Positions 41,455 to 53,915 of a stretch of DNA of 64,000 bases are shown here, piece after piece. Location: assembly GCA_017615355.1 (NCBI GenBank), contig JAGAAJ010000062.1, forward strand, positions 19,237 to 83,236, read 5' to 3'. This DNA is from Prevotella sp. Its GTDB lineage: Bacteria; Bacteroidota; Bacteroidia; Bacteroidales; Bacteroidaceae. The position numbers were made by a program, and so were the translations under genes. The notes under the pieces were generated by a model that worked only from the letters and a program-made list of their open reading frames with translations, had not been told where the DNA came from and ran no database searches. Every line of letters begins with the position of its first letter. Position 1 is the stretch's first letter.

Positions 41455-41859
41455 TCAAAGACCGCTGGACTGATGGAGGCGCTCCAGGTTGCCGTCCCAA
41501 AGGTCGTGCAGGTCGTCGATGTCGTCAGGCAGAGAGAAATCGGTGACACAAAGGCACACCTCCTCTGTCAATTCGCTGCGGCCTATGCGCATCTCCCAGT
41601 AGGCATCAGGGTCGGTGTCATCTAACCATTTCAACTTGATGTGGCTGTTTTTTTCACGTTCCATGATACGTGCGCTCATCGTATGATGCTCGCCCCACAG
41701 ATCTCCCCACGTCATTTCCATCACGCCATTGGCCTCGTTCACGCGGTCGGCTATCCACCGCTCCAACCCGTGATCGGTGCTCATTAATGTCCACAGGATG
41801 TCCGGCTTGCGGGCGTTCAGCGGATATTCCAGCTCCAGTCTCTGTTTCTTTGTATTCAT
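41455..41859 (-). CDS. START-like/SRPBCC-fold protein
   Basis: 134 residues. RLELEYPLNARKPDILWTLM, GLERWIADRV, MTWGDLWGEHHTMSARIMER and HIKLKWLDDTDPDAYWEMRI fit the START-like domain of small Bacteroidetes proteins, which bind hydrophobic ligands in related folds. The ligand is unknown. TAATTTTG box 24 nt upstream. Confidence 0.85.
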   Translation of the reverse strand: MNTKKQRLELEYPLNARKPDILWTLMSTDHGLERWIADRVNEANGVMEMTWGDLWGEHHTMSARIMEREKNSHIKLKWLDDTDPDAYWEMRIGRSELTEEVCLCVTDFSLPDDIDDLHDLWDGNLERLHQSSGL

Positions 41860-41882
41860 CAGGTCAGGTATTTAATATGGCG

Positions 41883-41890
41883 CAAAATTA
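41883..41890 (-). promoter_or_regulatory. -7 promoter element for the START-like gene
   Basis: TAATTTTG on the minus strand, 23 nt before the ATG. Confidence 0.6.
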
Positions 41891-42007
41891 CAAAAAATAA
41901 TGAGAATACATGCCAAGAAAAGGATTTTTTTTGCAGGGCAAATCCTAAATAAAGTTAACGGCAAGCAATTTCTCTTGCCTACATTTTTGCGTTTAGGCGA
42001 AAAACAG

Positions 42008-42015
42008 TACCTTTG
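42008..42015 (+). promoter_or_regulatory. -7 promoter element for tRNA-Met
   Basis: TACCTTTG, 26 nt before the tRNA. Confidence 0.75.
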
Positions 42016-42041
42016 CACCCGCTTAACCGATAAAGGTTGTT

Positions 42042-42118
42042 GGCGGGATAGCTCAGCTGGTTAGAGCGCATGATTCATAATCATGAGGTCGCCGGTTCAA
42101 TCCCGGCTCCCGCTACCA
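42042..42118 (+). tRNA. tRNA-Met (anticodon CAT), CCA encoded
   Basis: 77 nt: acceptor GGCGGGA/TCCCGCT, D-arm GCTC...GAGC, anticodon stem CATGA/TCATG with loop TTCATAA, and T-stem GCCGG/CCGGC. The sequence type fits elongator Met better than Ile-lysidine tRNA. Unlike tRNA-Lys here, CCA is encoded. Confidence 0.92.
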
Positions 42119-42125
42119 CCAACGA

Positions 42126-42159
42126 GGCAGTCAGGCCATCAAGACCTGGCTGCCTTTTT
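42126..42159 (+). terminator. Intrinsic terminator after tRNA-Met
   Basis: GGCAGTCAGG pairs with CCTGGCTGCC (one G-T), followed by five T. Confidence 0.88.
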
Positions 42160-42207
42160 AAGTTTTTAGCAATTAGCCTTTGGCAATAGGCATTTAGCAT
42201 TAAACAT
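42160..42207. repeat. Degenerate word array (AATTAGC words) before surE
   Basis: TTTAGCAATTAGCCTTTGGC, AATAGGCATTTAGCATTAAAC: imperfect 8-nt words ending 8 nt before the surE start. Confidence 0.65.
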
Positions 42208-42215
42208 TCACAAAA

Positions 42216-43001
42216 ATGGAACGTCCGCTGATTCTCATTTCCAACGACGACGGCTATCAGGCTAAAGGAATCCGTAGCCTCATCGATATGGTCAAACATT
42301 TGGGCTACGTCATCGTTTGTGCCCCCGACGGGCCCCGATCGGGCTACGCCTGCGCTTTCTCGGCCACAACGCCGTTGACGCTCACCCTACGCGAAAAGAG
42401 CGATGGCGCGGAGATATGGTCATGCAACGGCACACCCGTCGATTGTGTGAAGATGGCCTTGCACGAGATTGTTCCGCGCCGACCCGACATCGTCATCGGC
42501 GGCATCAATCACGGCGACAATGCCTCGGTGAACACTCACTACAGCGGCACGATGGGCGTGGTGATGGAGGGTTGTATGAAACATATTCCCTCTGTGGCCT
42601 ACTCTATCTGCGACTATAGCGCCGACGCCAATTTCGACCCCATGCGTCCCTATGTGGAACGCTTCACTGCTCAGGTGCTGAAGGAAGGTCTGCCGAGGGG
42701 TGTCTGCTTGAATATCAATTTCCCAAGCCTCACCGGGAATTATAAGGGCGTGAAAGTGTGCCGCATGGGCCTCGGCTCCTGGCTCAACGAGGTGACGAAA
42801 TGCCACCACCCCCGCGGCTACGATTACTGGTGGATGGTAGGCCACTATCACGACGATGAGCCGGAAGCTACCGACACCGACCGCTGGGCCTTGGACAACG
42901 GCTACGTGGCTATCACTCCTACCCATATGGACGTCACTGCCTATGAAGCGATGGAAACTCTTGAATCCCAATTCACTAATCTTAATTCTCAGGTCTCTTG
43001 A
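42216..43001 (+). CDS. surE: 5'-nucleotidase SurE
   Basis: 261 residues. ILISNDDGYQAKGIRSL (metal-binding NDDG), VCAPDGPRSG, NGTPVDCVKMAL, VIGGINHGDNASVNTHYSGT and AYSICDY are the SurE blocks. It dephosphorylates nucleoside 5'-monophosphates and is linked to stationary-phase survival. Its stop overlaps the lpxB start (TTGA), so the pair is coupled; surE-lpxB adjacency is common in Bacteroidales. Confidence 0.95.
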   Translation: MERPLILISNDDGYQAKGIRSLIDMVKHLGYVIVCAPDGPRSGYACAFSATTPLTLTLREKSDGAEIWSCNGTPVDCVKMALHEIVPRRPDIVIGGINHGDNASVNTHYSGTMGVVMEGCMKHIPSVAYSICDYSADANFDPMRPYVERFTAQVLKEGLPRGVCLNINFPSLTGNYKGVKVCRMGLGSWLNEVTKCHHPRGYDYWWMVGHYHDDEPEATDTDRWALDNGYVAITPTHMDVTAYEAMETLESQFTNLNSQVS

Positions 43002-44119
43002 AATACTACTTGATAGCTGGAGAGGCATCGGGCGACTTGCACGCCTCGCGCCTGATGACAGAGCTGAAGAAGCATGATGCCGACGCGGAGTTCCGTTTCT
43101 ACGGCGGCGACGAGATGCTGGCGGCTGGCGGCACTCGTGTGAAGCATTATCGTGAGATGGCCTATATGGGATTTGTACCTGTCATCCTGCATCTGCCAAC
43201 CATTCTCAAGAACATGCGGCATGCCAAGCAGGACATCCAAGCTTGTCTACCCGACGTCGTTATTCTCGTCGACTATCCTGGCTTCAATCTGAAGATTGCC
43301 AAATACATCAAGAAGAACGCGATCGCACCTATCTATTATTACATCGCACCGAAAATCTGGGCCTGGAAGGAATACCGCATCAAGAATATCAAGCGCGATG
43401 TGGACGAGCTCTTCTCCATCCTTCCCTTCGAAATAGATTTCTTTGAGAAGAAGCACCACTGCCCCATTCACTATGTGGGCAACCCGACAGCGGATGAGGT
43501 AAGGGAGTTTCTGAAAAGTGAAAAGTCAAGAGAGGATTCTTCACGTAAGACAATTGCCATTCTTTGCGGCTCGCGTCGTCAGGAGATCAAGGCCAATCTG
43601 CCGGCTATGCTACAAGTGACCGACAAATACAGCAATGATTATCAGATTGTCATTGCCGGCGCTCCGAGCATCGATGCCGACTACTACAAACCATTCATGG
43701 AGGGACACAAGGTCAGCATTGTCTTCAATAAGACCTATGACCTGCTATCGAAGGCTCATGCTGCTCTTGTCACCAGCGGCACTGCCACCTTGGAGACGGC
43801 CCTTTTCGGCGTGCCGCAGGTGGTGTGCTACGAGACGAGACCGCATTGGTTTTTCAAATGGCTGCGCAAAAAGCTGCTGAAGGTGAAATATGTGTCGTTA
43901 GTCAACCTTATTGCTAACAGCGAAGTGGTGAAGGAGCTGGTGGTCGATACTTTCTCTGCCGAGAATATCGAGAAAGAATTGTCCGTTCTCCTGCCAGATG
44001 ACAGTCCGGAGCGCCGTCAAATGCTGGAAGACTACAGCGACGTGTGGCAGCGTTTAGGTGACAAACGGGCACCTGAAGAAGCAGCCCGCATCATCTGTCG
44101 TTTGCTAAATAATAAATAA
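42998..44119 (+). CDS. lpxB: Lipid-A-disaccharide synthase, TTG start
   Basis: 373 residues. KYYLIAGEASGDLHASRLM, FYGGDEMLAAGG, YIAPKIWAWKEYR, ILCGSRRQEIKANLPAMLQV, VTSGTATLETALFGVPQVVC and YVSLVNLIANSEVVKELVVD are the LpxB blocks. It joins UDP-diacylglucosamine and lipid X in lipid A synthesis. There is no ATG at the family's N-terminus; the TTG at 42998 overlaps the surE TGA (TTGA) and gives the correct first residue. A loop FLKSEKSREDSSRK comes from an in-frame word array. Confidence 0.95.
   Translation: MKYYLIAGEASGDLHASRLMTELKKHDADAEFRFYGGDEMLAAGGTRVKHYREMAYMGFVPVILHLPTILKNMRHAKQDIQACLPDVVILVDYPGFNLKIAKYIKKNAIAPIYYYIAPKIWAWKEYRIKNIKRDVDELFSILPFEIDFFEKKHHCPIHYVGNPTADEVREFLKSEKSREDSSRKTIAILCGSRRQEIKANLPAMLQVTDKYSNDYQIVIAGAPSIDADYYKPFMEGHKVSIVFNKTYDLLSKAHAALVTSGTATLETALFGVPQVVCYETRPHWFFKWLRKKLLKVKYVSLVNLIANSEVVKELVVDTFSAENIEKELSVLLPDDSPERRQMLEDYSDVWQRLGDKRAPEEAARIICRLLNNK
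43511..43536. repeat. In-frame word array in lpxB
   Basis: CTGAAAAGTGAAAAGTCAAG-type words encode a lysine/serine-rich loop (LKSEKSRE). Confidence 0.5.
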
Positions 44120-44150
44120 GGTGTGACCTCCTTGAGGCCACACCTTATTT
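44114..44150. terminator. Bidirectional terminator between lpxB and GH97
   Basis: AAATAAGGTGTG.CCTC pairs with GAGG.CACACCTTATTT; the lpxB TAA lies in the left arm. The A/T-rich arm ends serve both strands. Confidence 0.85.
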
Positions 44151-44170
44151 ATATTGTGTTTCTATACTTT

Positions 44171-48146
<3,976 letters not shown>

Positions 48147-48153
48147 ATCTTTC

Positions 48154-49065
48154 TTATTCAATATAGTTCTTTACCGTTTGTATCAGCTTCTCTGAGGGTT
48201 GGGCGGTGGTGTCAACGGGCAGCAGATACCAGCTGACGCTCCACTTTAGCTCCTCGCCGGGTTGAAGCAGGGTGTAGGCTCCCTGACTCTCCAGCTCGAT
48301 GTAGGTCTTGCCGCGATTGACATACACCTGCACCTCGGCCTCACCAGGGGCGGGCTCACCAGCCTGCAGATCCTGAAACTCCTTCACCAGCAGCAATCCG
48401 TCGGCAAAGTAGGCCAGCCAGCCCGTGCCGTCGGCGTTCACCTTGCGATTCTGCGGCGCCTCGTCGGTCCTGTACCAGGCAGCGCCGTGAGCCTCCTCGA
48501 AGGTCATCACGCCGGCAGGCCAGATGCTGTCGACAGGAGCCTCGAAGAAGATCAGTCCATCGCCGTTGGGCACACGAGTAATCTCCCACGGAGCCACGCT
48601 GCGCGGCTCGCTGCCTTCATTCTTGATAGAGTAGGTAATGGTGAAGGCAGGCTCATTGCCCTTTCCTCCCATACGCGGATATTCCACCTGGATGTCTTTG
48701 CCCACGCTGAGGCCCAGCCGCTGCGACACGGGGCTGGTGATGACCAGGCGGTCGTCGCGCTGCTCCACCACCTTGTAGGCCTGCTTGTCGAACTCAGGCA
48801 CGGGCGGCCAATTCCACTCCTTCTGCGGACTGGTCCAGAACGTACTGCCAAAGGACTCCGGCCAGCGCGACTGTGACAGCACCTCCTTGTCCTGATACTT
48901 CAGCGACAGGATTTTGCCGCCCTTCGAAGCGTTGACAACCATGCTTACACGGCTGTTCGTCAGAGTAAATACCTGTTCGCCCTCGATGTCTTGCGCCAGC
49001 GCCTGCTGTTGCGGAAAAAGTGCTACGCACACTATCAACAAAGCTGAATAAAGAATTCGTTTCAT
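48154..49065 (-). CDS. DUF4380-family secreted protein (mutarotase-like fold)
   Basis: 303 residues with a signal peptide (MKRILYSALLIVCVALFPQQ). Beta-rich with NSRVSMVVNASKGGKILSLK, EVLSQSRWPESFGSTFWTSP, TYSIKNEGSEPRSVAPWEIT and GELKWSVSWYLLPVD-like end. DUF4380 proteins resemble aldose-1-epimerase folds and travel with glycoside hydrolases; activity is unproven. It precedes the GH9 gene and follows a word-array-filled gap. Confidence 0.82.
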   Translation of the reverse strand: MKRILYSALLIVCVALFPQQQALAQDIEGEQVFTLTNSRVSMVVNASKGGKILSLKYQDKEVLSQSRWPESFGSTFWTSPQKEWNWPPVPEFDKQAYKVVEQRDDRLVITSPVSQRLGLSVGKDIQVEYPRMGGKGNEPAFTITYSIKNEGSEPRSVAPWEITRVPNGDGLIFFEAPVDSIWPAGVMTFEEAHGAAWYRTDEAPQNRKVNADGTGWLAYFADGLLLVKEFQDLQAGEPAPGEAEVQVYVNRGKTYIELESQGAYTLLQPGEELKWSVSWYLLPVDTTAQPSEKLIQTVKNYIE

Positions 49066-49067
49066 TC

Positions 49068-49121
49068 GTTTTCGTTTTCGTTATCGTTAATGTTAACGTT
49101 AAGGTCAACGTTATCGTTCCC
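49068..49121. repeat. Word array filling the gap before the DUF4380 gene
   Basis: CGTTTTCGTTATCGTTAATG, TTAACGTTAAGGTCAACGTT: about nine imperfect 6-nt words make up the whole intergenic gap between the alcohol dehydrogenase stop and the DUF4380 start codon. Confidence 0.75.
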
Positions 49122-49122
49122 G

Positions 49123-50304
49123 TTATCTAGCCATCCGATAGATTGCCTCCATGTCCTCAGCGTGCAGCACCTTCAGCTGTCCGCAAGTATGCTGGTAGTT
49201 GCGGCTGCACTTGCGTGTCATCTCCTTGATCTCCTCGTCAGTGATGTCACGGCCTATAAGTTCGTGGATGTTGATGGGCATACCGATGGCGTGATAAAAG
49301 CGCTCCATTGCCTCGATGCCCTTCAGCGCCGTGCCCTCAGGGTCGGTGAAGTCGTTGGGAACGTCCATCACATTGACGGCGAAGCGCACAAAGCGACGCA
49401 AATTCTCGTGCATCACATAGCGTGCCCAGCTGGGCCAAATGGCAGCAAGGCCTGCACCGTGAGTGGCGTCAAACATCGCGCTGAGCTCGTGTTCCAGCTG
49501 GTGTGTAGCCCAGTCGTCAGCAACACCACAGCCCGTCAAGCCGTTATGCATCAGCGAGCCGCCCCACATAATCTGAGCCCTGTATCTGTAGTCCTCAGGA
49601 TTCTTCAGCACGGCGAATACAGCATTCTTTATACTACGCAACATCGCCTCGGCAATGTCCGTGGTAATGTCCATATCGTCGTCCTTCGTAAAGTAGCGCT
49701 CCATCGTGTGCATCATCATATCGGTCACGCCGGCAGCTGTCTGATAGGGAGGCAGCGTAAAGGTGCGCCTCGGGTTCATGATGGCGAATTTCGGGCGAGA
49801 GAGATTGTTGCTATATCCAAGTTTGATGTCACCGTCAGCGTTGGTAATAACGCTGGCCTCGCTCATCTCGCTGCCGGCAGCAGGGATGGTGAGCACGCAG
49901 GCCACGGGCAGCATCTTCTTCGCCTGATCCTTCCCCAGATAGAAGTCCCACACGTCGCCCTCGTAGGGCACGCCGTAGGCGATGCACTTGGCAGAGTCTA
50001 TCACCGATCCGCCGCCAACTGCAAGGATGAAGTCGATGCCCTCCTTACGGCACAGCTCGATGCCCTGTTTGGCCAGCGACAGCCTCGGATTGGGCACCAC
50101 GCCGCCCAGGGTGACGAATTCCACCCCACCCTCTTTGAGCAGGCCGCATATCTTGTCGAGCAAGCCCGACTTGACGGCGCTCTTGCCGCCGTAGTGCACC
50201 AGCACCTTCGTGCCGCCATATTTTTTCACTAGCTGAGCCACCTGCTCCTCCGACTGCTCTCCGAACACCACCTCTGTCGGTGCGTAGTAATTAAAATCCT
50301 TCAT
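49123..50304 (-). CDS. Iron-containing alcohol dehydrogenase (butanol dehydrogenase type)
   Basis: 393 residues. PTEVVFGEQSEEQVAQLVKK, VVPNPRLSLAKQGIELCRKE, FILAVGGGSVIDSAKCIAYG (NAD binding), LTIPAAGSEMSEASVIT, and the iron ligands in MMMHTMERYF, HQLEHELSAMFDATHGAGLA. It reduces aldehydes to alcohols in fermentation. A TATATTTG promoter lies 53 nt upstream. It may read through into the hydrolase genes. Confidence 0.93.
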   Translation of the reverse strand: MKDFNYYAPTEVVFGEQSEEQVAQLVKKYGGTKVLVHYGGKSAVKSGLLDKICGLLKEGGVEFVTLGGVVPNPRLSLAKQGIELCRKEGIDFILAVGGGSVIDSAKCIAYGVPYEGDVWDFYLGKDQAKKMLPVACVLTIPAAGSEMSEASVITNADGDIKLGYSNNLSRPKFAIMNPRRTFTLPPYQTAAGVTDMMMHTMERYFTKDDDMDITTDIAEAMLRSIKNAVFAVLKNPEDYRYRAQIMWGGSLMHNGLTGCGVADDWATHQLEHELSAMFDATHGAGLAAIWPSWARYVMHENLRRFVRFAVNVMDVPNDFTDPEGTALKGIEAMERFYHAIGMPINIHELIGRDITDEEIKEMTRKCSRNYQHTCGQLKVLHAEDMEAIYRMAR

Positions 50305-50356
50305 AGCTATCAGTTATAAGTCATCAATCATTCTCATGTTTATCAACTTCTGCGTG

Positions 50357-50364
50357 CAAATATA
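50357..50364 (-). promoter_or_regulatory. -7 promoter element for the alcohol dehydrogenase
   Basis: TATATTTG on the minus strand, 53 nt before the ATG. Confidence 0.65.
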
Positions 50365-50437
50365 GTTATCTTTCCTGAAATGCACAAATTTTATTATGCA
50401 AAATACACGTAAATTTTAATCTACGACTATTTCTACA

Positions 50438-53335
50438 TCAACGAGTGCGACGGCGGTCGTTGTTGCCCCACTTCTTATCGTAGCGGCCTTCGGTATCGAC
50501 TTTGCCACCAAACATATTCAGGCGGTAACGCACGTGCAGCATGGCATACGAGTTGATGCTGTTGTAGCGGGTATCGCTGCGGCCGCTGGCATTCACCCAC
50601 CGTTCGTAGTTCGACTGCTGGCCGAGGAGGTCGTAGAAATTAAGGGCCACGACGAGCGTCTTCGACTTGAGGAAGGTCTTGGATATCTGGCCGTTCCAGA
50701 TGAGCTCGTTGGTGTTCGACGACGGGTCGTTGTAGCCTCGGCGGCTGTTCTCATGCAGGTTGGTGGAGATCTCGAAGCCGCTGGGCAGTCGGAACATCAC
50801 CTGTCCGCCGTAGCTGAAGCGCCACGTGTCGAGGTTGGCGGTAGGCTGCAGCTCGTTGCGCGAATGCTGATAGCGTACGCTGCCGTCGATGGTCACCTCC
50901 AGCCAGTCGTTGCGGAAGCTGGCATTGAGGCGTTGGTTCAGGTTTGTGGTCTTTGTGGCATTCTTCTGCGCATCTGCTTTATTCTGAGACACGTAGCTCA
51001 CATAGTTATTATAGCGTATGCGTGTGTCGGTGCCGATGTTCCAATGGGCCGTTGTGTCGATGGCGGTATTGAAAGTGAAGCCTCCGTCGGCGTTCCAGTT
51101 GCCGTTGATGTTTTCGGGCCTCGACTCACTGCCACCTGTGTCGGCATTGTAGCGCACGAGGTTGGAGATAGAGTTGCGGATGTGGTGGTAGTTGGCATAG
51201 ACCACGATGGAGCGCTTGTACTTCTGGATGTAGTTGTTGTAGTAGACATTCAGCGAATTGGTGAACTGCGGCTTCAGGCCCGGGTTACCCGACGTGATGT
51301 AAAGCGGGTTGGAGTCATCGCGGATGTCGAGCAGCTGGGTGATGTCGGGCTGACGGGTGTCGCCGCGATAATGCAGCCAGATGCTTTCCTGGTCGCTGAA
51401 CTTGTAGTGGAAGTCGATAGTGGGCGTGAGGTTGACCACGTTGCGGATGGTGTCGACGTAGACGCCGCGATAGTCCTGGATGAAGTTTGAGTGCTGCGGC
51501 TGCACAAGGAAGCCCACATTATAGTCGTACTCCTCCTGATAGTGGCGCAGGGTGAGGCGGATGTTGTGGGTGTAGTTCTTATACTCGGAGTAGCGGCTGA
51601 GGTTCTTGTCGAGGTGAGAGGAGAGTGGAGAGAAGAGAGAGAAGAGTGGATTCTCCTCGCCAATCCATGTGTCCCAGTCGCGATAGATGGGCGTGATGCC
51701 TGCGAAGGGATTCTGGTCGAGGTGTGAGAAGTCGTAGGTCTGTCGGTCGCTCTTGTTCTGATTGTAGTGCAGCTCATAGTTGAACTGTAGGTGGGCACCC
51801 TTCCAGAGGGGCTCGCTGTAGAGGGCGCTGAGCACATAGCCATGATTGTCGCCGGGTGTGGTGTTGTAGCGCGAGGTGAAATAGGTGGAGTCTTGACCAG
51901 CAGCGTTCTTTACGCGGTGCAGCCACACCTCATTGTTTGAGGCATTGCGGTTGTCGTTGTCGCCCATCGAGCCCTCCACGCGCAGGGTGACGTTGCGGCC
52001 TCGCTGGTTGAGCTTGCGGTAGAACTGCAACATGCCCCAGGCATTCTTGCTCTCGCCGTAGCTGAGGCTGGCGCTCTGACTGTTGTTGACGAGGTATGGG
52101 GCCAAAGAGCCCAATGAGGCCAACGGGTCGTCTACATAAAGATAGGGATCGTCGTCGAAGGTGGCGTTGGCCGAGGTCGAGATGCCGTCGTTATTGCCGA
52201 TGCTGCCGTTGGCACGCAGGAGGATGTTGGTCAGCGTGTCGGGCTTCCACTCCACGCGGATGTTGCCGTTCCAGGTGTCGCTGCGCGAATAACTGAACGA
52301 GCTACTGTTGGAGAAGGTGCGTGAGGTCTGCGAGTAGAAGTTCTCGCTGGCATTCTCGTTGACATTGTCGCCGTCGCGATGGTTCCAGCGCACCGAGGCG
52401 TCCATCTTCAGTTTCTTGCCGTCGTCGTAGTTGAGGTTGGTGCCCAACATTTTACGGGCGTTCAGGCCGCGACGGTTCCACCAGCCTGCATTCTCCTCCT
52501 TGTTGTTCAGGTTGCCCATCAGCACAAAGCGCATCTTGTCGGTAAAGCTCGAGCCCATGCCTCGAGAGGCATAGCGGTGTTTCGTGCCTGCCCCCAGGTC
52601 GAGGTTGGTCATATAGCCACGGTTCATGCCCTTCTTGACGGTGAAGTCGAGCACGGCCTGTTTGTTGCCGTCCTCGATGCCTGTGATGCGGGCCTGATCG
52701 CTCTGCTGGTCGTAGAACTTCACGTTCTGGATAATCGAGACGGGCAGGTTCTTCAGCGCCGTCTCCACATCGCCCAGCATAAATTCCTTGCCGTCGAGCA
52801 GGATCTTCTCGATTTTCTTGCCGTTGACGGTGATATTGCCGTCGTCGTCCACCTCAGCGCCGGGCATCCGCTTAATGAGCTCTTCGATGGGCGAGCCTTC
52901 GGGTGTGCGATAAGCCTCTGGATTGTAGACTAATGTGTCCTTGCGCACGACAATCTGCGCCGCACGACCCGTCACCACCGCCTCCTTCAAGGTAATGGCA
53001 TCGGGCGAGAGCAGCAGGTCGCCCAAGTCCTGATTCTGATTGCGCCGCAGCGTCACCTCGCGCTGCATCGTCTGATAGCCCACGAAGGAGAATTTCAGCC
53101 GATAGGTGCCATTCGACGGCGCCTGCAGGCTGAAATTGCCCTTCTCGTCAGAGATGGTGCCGCCTACAAAGGTGCTGTCGGGTGCCGCAAACAGCTGGAT
53201 AGTGACCAGTTGTACGGGCTCTCTGGTGTCGGCATCCAGCAGCTGGCCGCTGATCGATAAGGGCCTGTCCTCCATCTGCGCCCTGACGCTGAGCGAGGCG
53301 GTGAGAAAGAACAACAGGAAAAAAAGTCTGTTCAT
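50438..53335 (-). CDS. Outer-membrane beta-barrel receptor-like protein (OMP_b-brl_3)
   Basis: 965 residues. Signal peptide, a carboxypeptidase-regulatory-like sandwich (about 27-113: LSISGQLLDADTREPVQLVT; GTYRLKFSFVGYQTMQREVT), a plug-like domain (EELIKRMPGAEVDDDGNITV; KKIEKILLDGKEFMLGDVET), and a large barrel. No TonB box is evident. Its barrel contains an insert encoded by a GAGAGG/GAAGAG word array (FSLFSPLSSHLDK). Last gene of the GH43-Gfo/Idh-receptor-ECF unit, 47 nt after the ECF gene. Confidence 0.88.
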   Translation of the reverse strand: MNRLFFLLFFLTASLSVRAQMEDRPLSISGQLLDADTREPVQLVTIQLFAAPDSTFVGGTISDEKGNFSLQAPSNGTYRLKFSFVGYQTMQREVTLRRNQNQDLGDLLLSPDAITLKEAVVTGRAAQIVVRKDTLVYNPEAYRTPEGSPIEELIKRMPGAEVDDDGNITVNGKKIEKILLDGKEFMLGDVETALKNLPVSIIQNVKFYDQQSDQARITGIEDGNKQAVLDFTVKKGMNRGYMTNLDLGAGTKHRYASRGMGSSFTDKMRFVLMGNLNNKEENAGWWNRRGLNARKMLGTNLNYDDGKKLKMDASVRWNHRDGDNVNENASENFYSQTSRTFSNSSSFSYSRSDTWNGNIRVEWKPDTLTNILLRANGSIGNNDGISTSANATFDDDPYLYVDDPLASLGSLAPYLVNNSQSASLSYGESKNAWGMLQFYRKLNQRGRNVTLRVEGSMGDNDNRNASNNEVWLHRVKNAAGQDSTYFTSRYNTTPGDNHGYVLSALYSEPLWKGAHLQFNYELHYNQNKSDRQTYDFSHLDQNPFAGITPIYRDWDTWIGEENPLFSLFSPLSSHLDKNLSRYSEYKNYTHNIRLTLRHYQEEYDYNVGFLVQPQHSNFIQDYRGVYVDTIRNVVNLTPTIDFHYKFSDQESIWLHYRGDTRQPDITQLLDIRDDSNPLYITSGNPGLKPQFTNSLNVYYNNYIQKYKRSIVVYANYHHIRNSISNLVRYNADTGGSESRPENINGNWNADGGFTFNTAIDTTAHWNIGTDTRIRYNNYVSYVSQNKADAQKNATKTTNLNQRLNASFRNDWLEVTIDGSVRYQHSRNELQPTANLDTWRFSYGGQVMFRLPSGFEISTNLHENSRRGYNDPSSNTNELIWNGQISKTFLKSKTLVVALNFYDLLGQQSNYERWVNASGRSDTRYNSINSYAMLHVRYRLNMFGGKVDTEGRYDKKWGNNDRRRTR
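51611..51651. repeat. In-frame GAGAGG word array in the beta-barrel gene
   Basis: GAGGTGAGAGGAGAGTGGAG, AGAAGAGAGAGAAGAGTGG: purine words encode FSLFSPLSSHL on the coding strand. Confidence 0.65.
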
Positions 53336-53382
53336 AGATATGTTGTCGTCTTGTTTAGTGTTTAGTGTTTTTGTGTGGTTGG

Positions 53383-53886
53383 TTAATGCACGAACTTCAA
53401 GATGAGCCAGGCACCGATGACCTGTAGCAGCAGGCCTGGCCAGCCGATAGTAAAGTCGGCGATGGTGGCCTCGATGCCGCCCGTGAGGAGTAGCTCGCCG
53501 AGGCAGCCGATGGCCTTGCTGACAAGGACGACGCCAATGAGTAGCGGCAGGCTAACGGTTTTGAAATGCTGTGCGGCAAGTCCGGCAACGAGGGCGAGGA
53601 CGGCGAGTTTCAGCGTCATCACCTGCAGCACGTCCCAGGCGGGCATACCCGTGATTAGATGATTCACTAGCGGCGAGAGCACGGCAGCCAACAGGCCCGT
53701 CTTCCAGCCGAACTTATAGGCGCCGACCAGGATGACCAGCGACAGCGGCGAGAAGATGATGCCGCCCTGAGGAATGAGATGAAACACTTGAGGCAGCACC
53801 AGGTTGCAGGCCACGAATACCGTTGCCCACAGGTAGGTCTTCACCTCGTCGAAATTCAATGTGTAAAGTCTTGCTGTTGTTTCCAT
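53383..53886 (-). CDS. ECF transporter S-component-like membrane protein
   Basis: 167 residues with five or six membrane helices: TYLWATVFVACNLVLPQVFH, GGIIFSPLSLVILVGAYKFG, KTGLLAAVLSPLVNHLITGM, LKLAVLALVAGLAAQHF, PLLIGVVLVSKAIGCLGELL and LLLQVIGAWLILKFVH. ECF S-components bind a vitamin or metal and share a T/A module encoded elsewhere; none is here. It sits 29 nt after a TonB-dependent receptor, so the receptor may deliver the same ligand. Substrate unknown. Confidence 0.8.
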   Translation of the reverse strand: METTARLYTLNFDEVKTYLWATVFVACNLVLPQVFHLIPQGGIIFSPLSLVILVGAYKFGWKTGLLAAVLSPLVNHLITGMPAWDVLQVMTLKLAVLALVAGLAAQHFKTVSLPLLIGVVLVSKAIGCLGELLLTGGIEATIADFTIGWPGLLLQVIGAWLILKFVH

Positions 53887-53915
53887 TTTTTTTATTCTTT
53901 TATTGTTTTATTCTT

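Noticed and set aside
49090-50232. 380-codon plus-strand frame over the alcohol dehydrogenase
   Set aside because: Antisense shadow of a complete Fe-ADH with all iron ligands; His/Val-rich translation is typical of reverse-strand reading.
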